Under the pieces are notes generated by a model that worked only from the letters and a program-made list of their open reading frames with translations, was not told the origin of the DNA and did no database searches. The position numbers and the translations under genes were made by a program. A stretch of 12,131 nt of DNA from the NCBI GenBank assembly GCA_019414665.1, contig DXLO01000049.1, forward strand, positions 1 to 12,131, written 5' to 3'. The DNA comes from Bacteroides sp. (lineage in GTDB: Bacteria; Bacteroidota; Bacteroidia; Bacteroidales; Bacteroidaceae). Position 1 is the first letter of the stretch. Each line of letters opens with the position of its first letter. Shown here piece by piece: positions 1 to 6,860 of this stretch.

Positions 1-13
1 GGACAGCAAGTTG

Positions 14-68
14 TGTTTTCGTTTAACGAAAACAGGACGGTTTAACGGAGAATACACCGATAAACCGT
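14..68. repeat. Paired inverted repeats in the non-coding 3' region
   Basis: TGTTTTCGTT (14-23) and AACGAAAACA (25-34) form a near-perfect 21-nt palindrome. ACGGTTTA (37-44) and TAAACCGT (61-68) form a second inverted repeat, with CGG/CCG nested inside. GTTTAACG occurs at 21-28 and again at 40-47. The two structures could be 3'-end hairpins or part of a regulatory site of a gene lying outside the window. No convincing gene covers 1-184. Confidence 0.5.
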
Positions 69-125
69 TACTTATTTCAAGCTCCAGCGTCGCTTTTTAC
101 ATATCTAACTATAATTCATTTGAAA

Positions 126-170
126 TCACAAAACAGATTGAACCGAATGTGGTTAGTTTGTCTGTTTATT
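126..170 (-). terminator. Possible operon-end stem-loop
   Basis: On the minus strand AAACAGA (167-161) pairs with TCTGTTT (137-131), with an inner AACC/GGTT helix (154-151 with 144-141). A mildly T-rich tail, TGTGATTT, follows. It lies just after the stop codon of the last gene, where a terminator is expected, but the stem is interrupted and the tail is weak. Confidence 0.35.
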
Positions 171-184
171 TCATGTCCGAATCA

Positions 185-751
185 TTAGTATGCTATGTTG
201 CAAAGTTCGTATTCATTATGAAAAAATCCGCTTACGAGAACAAGATATTCAGGTAATTTGCCATCCTTTCCCCAAAGAAGTTCGATGTTAAAAAGTTCAG
301 AAAGCGTTTTGGCTATGTCAAATCCGAAGGCTTCGAGTGACGGACGCACTTTTTCCGGGTGTCGGCATGGTGTGCCGCAGTTACGCGTACACTCGTTATC
401 TGAGCAGTGAAGACATTTACCTATATAGGCAAATGAACGCCCTCCATATTTCCGTTCCATATCCAATAATTCGCTCTCGATTCGTATCCGTTCCGGTAAA
501 ATGAGTTTTTGTGTATATTCAATCGGAATATCTTTGTCTTCAGGGATTATCTTCGTTGCCATAAGATGTGCATACTTGTATTGTCGGAGAAACGATTCCG
601 TATCAAAATCAAATGGAGGACACCCCCAACTTTTACCGTAATTGGTACATTGTTTGCAAAGTTCAAGAAAATGTAGTTCGTCACGAAATTCGGCGATGTA
701 TCCTTCAACAGTGATGTCTGAAGTAAAATTTTCTACAGTGTATATACTCAT
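185..751 (-). CDS. DUF2284-family cysteine-rich predicted metal-binding protein
   Basis: This 188-aa cytoplasmic protein has no signal peptide or membrane helix. It has two cysteine clusters: CKQCTNYGKSWGCPP (Cys32, 35, 44) and, in the second half, CLHCSDNECTRNCGTPCRHP (Cys113, 116, 121, 125, 129), followed by RPSLEAFGFD. This pattern fits DUF2284, described only as predicted metal-binding; spacing of this kind could hold an iron-sulfur cluster or another metal. The start at 751 gives an ATGA overlap with the btuD stop; the ATG at 775 would add eight residues. Strict coupling to BtuD in a riboswitch-controlled B12 operon suggests a job on the newly imported corrinoid, such as cobalt reduction, ligand removal or trafficking. 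That is inference; no catalytic motif is recognised. Confidence 0.88.
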   Translation of the reverse strand: MSIYTVENFTSDITVEGYIAEFRDELHFLELCKQCTNYGKSWGCPPFDFDTESFLRQYKYAHLMATKIIPEDKDIPIEYTQKLILPERIRIESELLDMERKYGGRSFAYIGKCLHCSDNECTRNCGTPCRHPEKVRPSLEAFGFDIAKTLSELFNIELLWGKDGKLPEYLVLVSGFFHNEYELCNIAY

Positions 752-1506
752 TGTTTCAAAATCATTGTACCGCATAAGGAGTCGAAACGGATGTTTTCAT
801 TTTGGAAAAGTCTGTCAATGTATCCGCTTTTCTGCATTTCAGACGCGGTCAAGCAACTTAAATTCGGGGTATCTAACAATGCTATCGAATCGCACATGGA
901 CAACGCGATGTCAAGTTCATGTGTCGAGAACATGATACATTTTTTCTCGTCGTGGACAAGCCTACGAAGCAACGCCACAAGTTCGTAGCGATTAGGCATG
1001 TCAAGAAAGGAAGTCGGTTCATCAAGGAGAATGATAGGAGTATCCTGTGCCAATGCACGAGCAATCATCACACGCTGGCATTCGCCATCCGACATTTTAT
1101 CCATCGTGCGGTTTGCATAAGCCTCCATTCCCACCGAAATGAGCGATTGCATGACTATCTCCTTATCTGTTTCTTGCATCCTACCTATCCAGTTGGTATA
1201 AGGAGCACGGCCTATGGCTACGACATCCTTGCACCGCAGGTTGGCGATGCGCGTGCGCTCGGTCGTGACGACAGCCAGCGTTTTTGCCATATCTTCGGTT
1301 TTCATGCAGGCGATGTCGTGCCCGTCGAGAATGATTTTTCCGGAATAACACCGGTTCAGACCGGCTATGGCGCGGAGCAACGTCGATTTTCCTGTCCCGT
1401 TTCTTCCGATAAGGGCTGTCAGTTGACCTTTTTTTATCGTGGCATTTACCTCGTGGAGCAACGAGTTTTCTTTGTAACCTATGGAAAAATGCTGTAATTC
1501 TATCAT
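748..1506 (-). CDS. btuD: BtuD-type ABC transporter ATPase
   Basis: This 252-aa ATPase has Walker A GRNGTGKST (34-42), signature MSDGECQR (138-145), Walker B IILLDEP (158-164) with catalytic Glu163, D-loop SFLD (166-169) and switch His196 in STHE. It would power the BtuC permease. The usual Q-loop glutamine is not visible: the segment reads AVVTTERTRI (78-87), a variation I associate with Bacteroidota members of this family. An upstream in-frame ATG at 1539 would add 11 residues but overlap btuC by 37 nt. The start at 1506 gives an ATGA overlap and a normal N-terminus (MIELQHFSIGY). The stop overlaps the start of the next gene by 4 nt, so three genes in a row are tightly coupled. Confidence 0.95.
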   Translation of the reverse strand: MIELQHFSIGYKENSLLHEVNATIKKGQLTALIGRNGTGKSTLLRAIAGLNRCYSGKIILDGHDIACMKTEDMAKTLAVVTTERTRIANLRCKDVVAIGRAPYTNWIGRMQETDKEIVMQSLISVGMEAYANRTMDKMSDGECQRVMIARALAQDTPIILLDEPTSFLDMPNRYELVALLRRLVHDEKKCIMFSTHELDIALSMCDSIALLDTPNLSCLTASEMQKSGYIDRLFQNENIRFDSLCGTMILKQ

Positions 1507-2483
1507 GCGGTGATGGATTTGTTGCGTAAAACCACCCATACGACGATTGGGATTCCCAATAGAGCTGTAATGGCGTTGATCGGCAAGGTGAATATTTTAG
1601 AAATGATGTCGCAAAGAAGCAATATCGATGCTCCCGAAAGAATTGTTCCGGGCAGAAGGACATGATGATCGCTATTTTGGAAAAGCATTCTTGTGACATG
1701 AGGCATAGCGAGACCTATGAAACCTATCGGACCGCAAAAAGCGGTTATCGTTCCGGCGAGCAGCGTTGTCGAGAGAAACAACAGGCTGCGTGAACGCCGA
1801 ATATTCAGTCCCATTGTTACGGCATATTCCTCTCCGAACAGCAGGAGGTTAAGCGGTTTGATGGTCAGTACCGCCAACAGCAGTCCGGCAAACACCGATG
1901 GAACAAGAATCAGAAGTTGTCCGGAGGTGACGTCACCCAAAGCCCCCATCGTCCAAATGACAAAGGCTTTCAGCGATTCCTCTTTGCTGAGGTACTGCAA
2001 TATCTGCACGACAGCACCTACGCCCGATGAGAACATCATGCCCAGAATCAGGATTACCATGATGTCTTTTATTCGCTGTCCGACGGCAGTTATCACGAGC
2101 AACACGACAGCCGCACCCACCCACGCTGCTCCGGCAATGCCTATTGATGAACCGATCCCGGCAAGTACCACAAGTGCCACACCGAGACTTGCACCGGAAC
2201 TGATGCCAAGGACATAGGGACCGGCAAGAGGATTACGGAAGAGGGTCTGCATCTGAAGACCGCTGACCGATAAGGCAGCCCCGGCCAACAGTGCCACTAT
2301 AGCTTTTATGAGGCGTATGTTGAGTACGATTTTTTCCGTGGCACGGGAACAATTTCCCCCGGTCAGTGCTGCCCATACATCGCGGATCGGAATGTTGACA
2401 GCTCCCACGGCCAAGTCCAGTAAAAAAAGACCGACCGTGAGCGTAATCAATATGGAGAATAATATAGTCGAACGGGAACGCAT
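1503..2483 (-). CDS. btuC: BtuC-type FecCD-family cobalamin permease
   Basis: This 326-aa protein is an inner-membrane permease with about ten hydrophobic helices, normal in length for the family. Conserved FecCD/BtuC segments are visible: ALSVSGLQMQTLFRNPLAGP and YVLGISSGASLG in the first half, then TAFCGPIGFIGLAMPHVTRM, the cytoplasmic loop that contacts the ATPase. A final segment DIISKIFTLPINAITALLGIP follows. The usual RLPR-type motif before the third helix reads NIRLIKAI here. Two copies would pair with two BtuD subunits to move corrinoid received from BtuF. The ATG directly follows the btuF stop, and the last codons overlap btuD by 4 nt (ATGA), which indicates coupled translation. Confidence 0.95.
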   Translation of the reverse strand: MRSRSTILFSILITLTVGLFLLDLAVGAVNIPIRDVWAALTGGNCSRATEKIVLNIRLIKAIVALLAGAALSVSGLQMQTLFRNPLAGPYVLGISSGASLGVALVVLAGIGSSIGIAGAAWVGAAVVLLVITAVGQRIKDIMVILILGMMFSSGVGAVVQILQYLSKEESLKAFVIWTMGALGDVTSGQLLILVPSVFAGLLLAVLTIKPLNLLLFGEEYAVTMGLNIRRSRSLLFLSTTLLAGTITAFCGPIGFIGLAMPHVTRMLFQNSDHHVLLPGTILSGASILLLCDIISKIFTLPINAITALLGIPIVVWVVLRNKSITA

Positions 2484-3623
2484 CTATTTCAGTTGCTTGT
2501 AATACACACACTCTTCCTGCACCAGTTCAGGATGGAATATCTTCACGAGGTCGCGGAGCACGATGTCAGGATTCACGACGGCAGACTCGTAATAGTCGTT
2601 ACCCCCGGCTGTGTTGGTACGGGCGTTGTTGTTATACACCTCTCCATTTTTGAAACATCGGGTATCGGTGAATTTCGGACATGATGCCTTCAAGTCGTCA
2701 AGGGAGTTCGCCATTCCCACGTTCAGCCACATGTCCGCATCCGACGCGAGCAGATATGCTTCTTCTAAGTCAATGGGGATAGAAGCGTTTCCCGTGTTCT
2801 TCTGGTAGATATAGCGGCCTCCCGCATCAGTAATCAAGCGGGCTACATAACTTTGGGTTGAAGGCATGAACCACGAGTCGCCATAGGGAACATTAAGCAT
2901 AACCGAAGGAGTGCCGAGGGTACTGTCGGCCACTTTCTTTTTCAAGGCGTTGTATCTGACCGGGATTGCGGCAAAGGCTTTTTCACCCTTCTCACGTTTT
3001 CCTGTGACTTCTGAAAGCACTACCATCCATTCGGCCTTGCCGAGAGGCGACTCTTCAAGATAATCGCCGACATACATGAACGGTATGTCGAGTTCTTCGA
3101 GTTTGCTTTCCATTGCGCTTGCGCCGTTCACCCCATAGAGCAGAACGAGGTCGGGATCGAGCGAGAGCAGCAACTCGTAGTTGATGTTCCCTTCATAGCC
3201 GACATCGCCAATACTGTCGCGGCGGGCTTGGATGTCTGGGTTGGAAATGTAGTCGATTCCCGAAACGCCGGTTATACACCGGACTTCACCGATTGCGTCA
3301 AGCATGGCGATATGAGTGGAAGACATCGCCACGATGCGTTTGGCGTCTCCTTTGAGTACCTGTCCTGCAAACCCTTCGGGAACCTCTTCACCGTTGCGGA
3401 CGATAAACAGCCATGTGGTTACACTGTCCGCTCCCTGCCAGGGATTCCTGACGGTTATCAGTACGCTTTCCTTCCCGCCCGCCCCTTTGATGTCGAAGCC
3501 GGAGGCATATTCGGGAGCATAAAGCAGCAGGTTGAAATCATTGATTTTTGAGCTTTTGTTGTGGCAGCCTGTAAATGCCAGAGAAAGCAACAAAATCAGG
3601 CTTAAATTCTTTAATGCGTTCAT
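2484..3623 (-). CDS. btuF: BtuF-type corrinoid-binding lipoprotein of the ABC importer
   Basis: This 379-aa protein has lipobox AFTGC (Cys20), so it should be lipid-anchored, most likely facing the periplasm as the substrate-binding part of the importer. The fold is that of helical-backbone (type III) binding proteins of the FepB/BtuF family. The first lobe starts at RIVAMSSTHIAMLDAIG (about 92-108), with GVSGIDYI and DVGYEGNINYELLLSLDPDLVL next. The second lobe carries MLNVPYGDSWFMPST and ARLITDAGGRYIY, ending with VVNPDIVLRDLVKIFHPEL. An extra segment at about 28-85 before the first lobe (LYAPEYASGFDIKG and a TTWLFIVRNGE strand) is common in Bacteroidota members. The riboswitch and BtuCD neighbours favour corrinoid over iron-siderophore. 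Its stop TAG directly abuts the ATG of btuC. Confidence 0.93.
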   Translation of the reverse strand: MNALKNLSLILLLSLAFTGCHNKSSKINDFNLLLYAPEYASGFDIKGAGGKESVLITVRNPWQGADSVTTWLFIVRNGEEVPEGFAGQVLKGDAKRIVAMSSTHIAMLDAIGEVRCITGVSGIDYISNPDIQARRDSIGDVGYEGNINYELLLSLDPDLVLLYGVNGASAMESKLEELDIPFMYVGDYLEESPLGKAEWMVVLSEVTGKREKGEKAFAAIPVRYNALKKKVADSTLGTPSVMLNVPYGDSWFMPSTQSYVARLITDAGGRYIYQKNTGNASIPIDLEEAYLLASDADMWLNVGMANSLDDLKASCPKFTDTRCFKNGEVYNNNARTNTAGGNDYYESAVVNPDIVLRDLVKIFHPELVQEECVYYKQLK

Positions 3624-3634
3624 ATTGATGCAGA

Positions 3635-5713
3635 TTATCGTTTACTATTTTTGTTTTTTCCGAACTTGGGTGTTATGCCGATGAATATCTCGAAATTGAT
3701 GCCCGGCATGGGACGGGACAATACGGAAAGGTATTCTTCATCGAACAGGTTGTTGATGCTGCCCTTTAGCGACAGATCGGCCCATCGGAAAGAGAGCTGT
3801 TTTTCCAGTGTCACGTTATTCATGAAGTAAGGGGGCAGATAGCCCGTCAGGGTATAGTCATTACTCGACATGGTATAACGCTGGCTGTAATAACACCATT
3901 TGTAAAGCAGGCTCCATGTCCGCCATGACAGACGTCCGGTCACCGTTGCGGAAAACTCCGGCACGTATGGCAACTGTTTGCCGACGGATTGGTCTGCCGG
4001 ACTCATCGGTTCGCTCTCGTTGATCGAGGGAGTCCACGAGAAAGTTCCGTTCATATCCAGTTTCCAGTCCTTTCCGAGCATTATATCAAGGTGGGCGTTG
4101 GTCTCTGCCCCGTAAGCATGTACCTTTTTGAGGTTTCTGGGGGAGAAGAATCCCTTGGTTGTGGGTAGCCAGATGATCCAGTCGTCGATGTGCGAATCGA
4201 ACCAGTTGATACCACCGCTCAAAGCATATACATTTTCTTTCCCCACCGAGAACGACAACCCCACGTCGTATGTGAAGCCGTGCTCGCTTTTCAGGTCGGG
4301 ATTACCGCCCGGCAGAAAATAGAGGTCGTTCAGCGTGGGAAAACGGTAGTTCCGGGAGATGGATGCTTTCGCCACGATATTGCCTTTTTTCGACAGTACC
4401 CCGTCGATGAAGAAAGCCGGGATAACCGGGGCCCATTCCGTACCGAACATATCCTCGCGAAGGACAAGCGAGGCGGCAAAACGATCGACAGGCCGCCATT
4501 TCGCAGAAACGGAACCGGAAAACTCGACACGTCCCTTGTCATACCCGACAACAGCCTTGTTACCTTCCTGCGAGATGATATTTTTGTCCGCGCTTTCCAC
4601 CAAATGCTGGTGTACGGAAACACCGGCCGTGAACAGCCATTTCTCTGAAGGAGCATAATCCCCGTCCGCACTTCCGTAGAACGTGTTAATCTTACTGCGT
4701 GAGCGGGTCATCGAAGCCATTTCGCCGTTTCCCTTGTCCCGCTTGTAATCATAGGCCATCCATGTGTGTATATAGCCGCCTTTTACACCGACCTTCCATT
4801 TCTCCCGCACGCGATCCCACGAGAGGACGCCGCGAAACGTCTGCTCCCTTTGGCGGTTCTCGAAGTCCATGTCGTTCCCGTAATCCGTGCTGAGCATCGC
4901 CAGTTCCCGGTTGGAATTGATATACCAGGCGTTTAGCCCGAACTTGTCGCCTTCGCCCGTGTTATAATAAATTTCCTGCAAGACGTGCAGATCCTTATAA
5001 GCCCCGCTGCGGTTGCGTTCCGTCGGGTAATAGGAACCGATGATGTTCTTGTCCTCGTCATAGATGTTTTCCTTCTTGTCCCGGTTTCGGTATTTGTAGT
5101 CGTTGGGGGAAGAGGAATACACCACACGGGTGGAGGACTGCCAGTGTTTGTCACCGTAGGTCAGGCGGAGAAACTCGTCGAACGTGCTGAACGCCCCCAC
5201 TCCCTGCACGTACTGCAACCCGAACCCTTCATGGTTGGCCGGAGAAGTGGAGAGCCTGACCAGACCACCCAAGCCGCCGCCCGTTTCGTTTACCGATGAC
5301 GTTCCGTGCAGCAGCGAGGCATCATCGATAAAGTAAGAAGGGATGGTGGAAAAATCCGTCATGCCCAGCATCGGGTTGTTAATGCGCATACCATTCCACG
5401 TCACTTGGGTATGCGAGGGAGAGGTACCCCGGAAAGCCACGGTGGATAACGTGGCGCGTCCGTAGTTCTTGACAAAAACGGATGAGTTGAATGTCAGCAC
5501 ATCGGCCATAGACAAGGCGATGTTCTCTTTCATGGCGATGGAATCGAAACGGGTTCGTTGCACGCCTATATCCTTCATAGGTCGTTTGCCCACCACCGTA
5601 ACCTCCGGAATACGTAGTACCCTTTTGGTAATGCTGACGGAATTTTTCTGCTGGGCGGCAAGCAGAAAGGGCAGGCTTACCCCCACGAACAATAGAATAA
5701 GATGTCTTTTCAT
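3635..5713 (-). CDS. btuB: BtuB-type TonB-dependent outer-membrane cobalamin transporter
   Basis: This 692-aa protein has a type I signal peptide (hydrophobic to about residue 20, then LLAAQ) and a Ton box EVTVVGKRP at 37-45. The plug domain covers about 50-155 and includes LSMADVLTF, TVAFRGTSPSHTQVTWNGM and GGGLGGLVRLS. A long 22-strand-type beta-barrel follows, with aromatic strands, the ISRNYRFPTLNDLYF and GGNPDLKSEHG segments typical of this receptor family, and SLKGSINNLFDEEY near the end. There is no N-terminal carboxypeptidase-like extension and no neighbouring SusD, so it is not a SusC-type glycan transporter. The barrel would import corrinoid using TonB-ExbBD energy and receive it from BtuG. 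The C-terminus runs eight residues (GKNKNSKR) past the usual final Phe. The strong Shine-Dalgarno site supports this start; the next gene begins 11 nt downstream. Confidence 0.95.
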   Translation of the reverse strand: MKRHLILLFVGVSLPFLLAAQQKNSVSITKRVLRIPEVTVVGKRPMKDIGVQRTRFDSIAMKENIALSMADVLTFNSSVFVKNYGRATLSTVAFRGTSPSHTQVTWNGMRINNPMLGMTDFSTIPSYFIDDASLLHGTSSVNETGGGLGGLVRLSTSPANHEGFGLQYVQGVGAFSTFDEFLRLTYGDKHWQSSTRVVYSSSPNDYKYRNRDKKENIYDEDKNIIGSYYPTERNRSGAYKDLHVLQEIYYNTGEGDKFGLNAWYINSNRELAMLSTDYGNDMDFENRQREQTFRGVLSWDRVREKWKVGVKGGYIHTWMAYDYKRDKGNGEMASMTRSRSKINTFYGSADGDYAPSEKWLFTAGVSVHQHLVESADKNIISQEGNKAVVGYDKGRVEFSGSVSAKWRPVDRFAASLVLREDMFGTEWAPVIPAFFIDGVLSKKGNIVAKASISRNYRFPTLNDLYFLPGGNPDLKSEHGFTYDVGLSFSVGKENVYALSGGINWFDSHIDDWIIWLPTTKGFFSPRNLKKVHAYGAETNAHLDIMLGKDWKLDMNGTFSWTPSINESEPMSPADQSVGKQLPYVPEFSATVTGRLSWRTWSLLYKWCYYSQRYTMSSNDYTLTGYLPPYFMNNVTLEKQLSFRWADLSLKGSINNLFDEEYLSVLSRPMPGINFEIFIGITPKFGKNKNSKR

Positions 5714-5719
5714 TTTTGT

Positions 5720-5726
5720 CCTCCTT
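5720..5726 (-). promoter_or_regulatory. Strong Shine-Dalgarno site of btuB
   Basis: AAGGAGG on the minus strand lies 6 nt before the ATG at 5713, inside the 18-nt gap after the btuG stop. It is the only near-perfect Shine-Dalgarno sequence seen ahead of a gene here and fixes the btuB start. Bacteroidota genes usually lack such sites, so it may affect how much BtuB is made relative to BtuG. Confidence 0.7.
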
Positions 5727-5731
5727 CCTCG

Positions 5732-6799
5732 TTATTTCCAGCAGAAAGCTCCCGGAATGATTCCCACGTAAAATTCATCGATCAGCTTGCCTTGCGGCGA
5801 ATAGCGATACACGATACCTTGTTGCTGGTAATCAATAGCGTCGGCCACATATACCTCCCCGTTGTTGGGATTGACCGTAAGGCCGTAGTATTTGGTGTCC
5901 CGAAACTCCAGAAAAGGCCGGACGGGAACACGGTCGGCTTCCACCGGCATTCGCCAAATATCGTTGTTGATCCAGTAAAGTGTATCCCGTGTACCGTTGA
6001 GCTGGACTTCCGAAGGCCAGTCGCCCAGCTTAAACTTGAACTGTTTCTCTACGGTGAAAGTCTCGGCGTCTATACGATAGAGAGACGGTGCCTCGTAACC
6101 GTATGGGCTGCCCTCGTAACCGCCATCCGTGATGGTCCACATCTTGTTGTATTTGTCCATGACCAGCGAAGTAGGTTGTATGCCGATGGTCAGTTCGTCC
6201 ACGACCTTGTCCGTCTCCGTGTCGATTTTCAGGATGCGGTTCTGGTACGACCAGCAGTTCACATAGACGTACTTGCCGTATTGTACCATTTGTTCGGTGG
6301 AACCCGATTCCATGTCCATGTCTGGACATTCGATATAGCCGGTAATCTCGTATGTCTTGGGGTTGATGATGAAGATACGGTAGTCCCATATCTGCGTCAC
6401 ATAGGCTTTCTCATCCGACAGAAAATGGATATACCGGGGTGAGGTGAAACCTGTGATACGGCCCACTTCCTTGAAAGTATTGATGTCGATGGCGAAAATC
6501 ACATGCGAGTTGTTCACCACGATCCAGCCTATACCGTCCCGGATAACCATAGACTGGGCCACATCGCCCAACTTGAACCCGTTGGCACGGTAAAACACTT
6601 CATTCTCCACTTCGCACGTGGCGGGATCGTAGTAGGAAAGCGTGGCATTGCTGTACTGGAAATTCCCCTCGTTGGTAATGAAAAGACCAGAGGCCGATAC
6701 AGAGAAATCTTCCATCTCTCCGTAATCCCATTTCATGCAACTGCCGAAAACTGGCAGGCAGAAAAGAAAAAGGCAAATCCGTTGTATTGTTCTGCTCAT
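5732..6799 (-). CDS. btuG: BtuG, surface beta-propeller cobalamin-binding lipoprotein (YncE/DUF5074-like)
   Basis: From the chosen start the protein has 355 aa. The lipobox is VFGSC (Cys21), followed by MKWDYGEMEDF with acidic residues as in surface lipoproteins. The rest is a repeat-built propeller of YncE/DUF5074 type: GLFITNEGNFQYSNATLSYY, GDVAQSM, TSPRYI, YVTQIWDYRI, VNCWSYQNRILKIDTETDKV, a DGGYEGSPYG segment and the end GIIPGAFCWK. These match the BtuG family, known in Bacteroides to bind B12 extremely tightly at the cell surface and to form a lid-like complex with BtuB. It lies 18 nt upstream of btuB, as in known BtuG-BtuB pairs. ATG codons at 6832, 6805 and 6799 share the frame. The first sits in a hairpin loop; 6799 gives the most typical 20-residue signal peptide, but 6805 is also possible. 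No clear Shine-Dalgarno site is seen. Confidence 0.92.
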   Translation of the reverse strand: MSRTIQRICLFLFCLPVFGSCMKWDYGEMEDFSVSASGLFITNEGNFQYSNATLSYYDPATCEVENEVFYRANGFKLGDVAQSMVIRDGIGWIVVNNSHVIFAIDINTFKEVGRITGFTSPRYIHFLSDEKAYVTQIWDYRIFIINPKTYEITGYIECPDMDMESGSTEQMVQYGKYVYVNCWSYQNRILKIDTETDKVVDELTIGIQPTSLVMDKYNKMWTITDGGYEGSPYGYEAPSLYRIDAETFTVEKQFKFKLGDWPSEVQLNGTRDTLYWINNDIWRMPVEADRVPVRPFLEFRDTKYYGLTVNPNNGEVYVADAIDYQQQGIVYRYSPQGKLIDEFYVGIIPGAFCWK

Positions 6800-6811
6800 T
6801 GTCATTCGGAT

Positions 6812-6844
6812 AAAAAAGAGTACCCGAATCATTACGGGTACTCT
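6812..6844 (-). terminator. Intra-operon terminator-like hairpin directly before btuG
   Basis: On the minus strand AGAGTACCCG (6844-6835), the 8-nt loop TAATGATT and CGGGTACTCT (6826-6817) form a perfect 10-bp stem. It runs into a T tract (6817-6812). It begins 17 nt after the stop codon of the L-domain gene and its T tract ends only 6-12 nt before the likely btuG starts. It could end or attenuate the upstream block, mark a processing site, or hide the btuG ribosome-binding region. An in-frame ATG lies in the hairpin loop (6832). Confidence 0.8.
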
Positions 6845-6860
6845 GGTTAAGGTATAAGGT

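Noticed and set aside
11..256. Plus-strand 81-codon open frame at the left end
   Set aside because: It overlaps the end of the DUF2284 gene in antisense, has no recognisable family, and crosses several inverted repeats; it is probably chance.
919..1497. 192-codon plus-strand open frame opposite btuD
   Set aside because: It is antisense to all the conserved ATPase motifs.
1507..1539. Longer btuD start at 1539
   Set aside because: It would overlap btuC by 37 nt and add a non-conserved tail; the start at 1506 gives a coupled ATGA overlap and a normal family N-terminus.
1503..3623. Iron-siderophore or haem importer
   Set aside because: The families are shared with iron import, but the cobalamin riboswitch and BtuG make B12 the better call.
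3635..5713. SusC-like glycan transporter
   Set aside because: There is no N-terminal regulatory-like domain and no SusD partner, the length is that of BtuB, and the riboswitch, BtuG and BtuFCD context points to corrinoid.
5702..6442. 246-codon plus-strand open frame opposite btuG
   Set aside because: It lies wholly opposite the start of btuB and the well-supported BtuG propeller, and its translation shows no domain; it is a shadow of the real frame.
6800..6832. btuG start at 6832
   Set aside because: The ATG lies in the loop of a strong hairpin and would lengthen the signal peptide unusually; starts at 6799 or 6805 are more typical.
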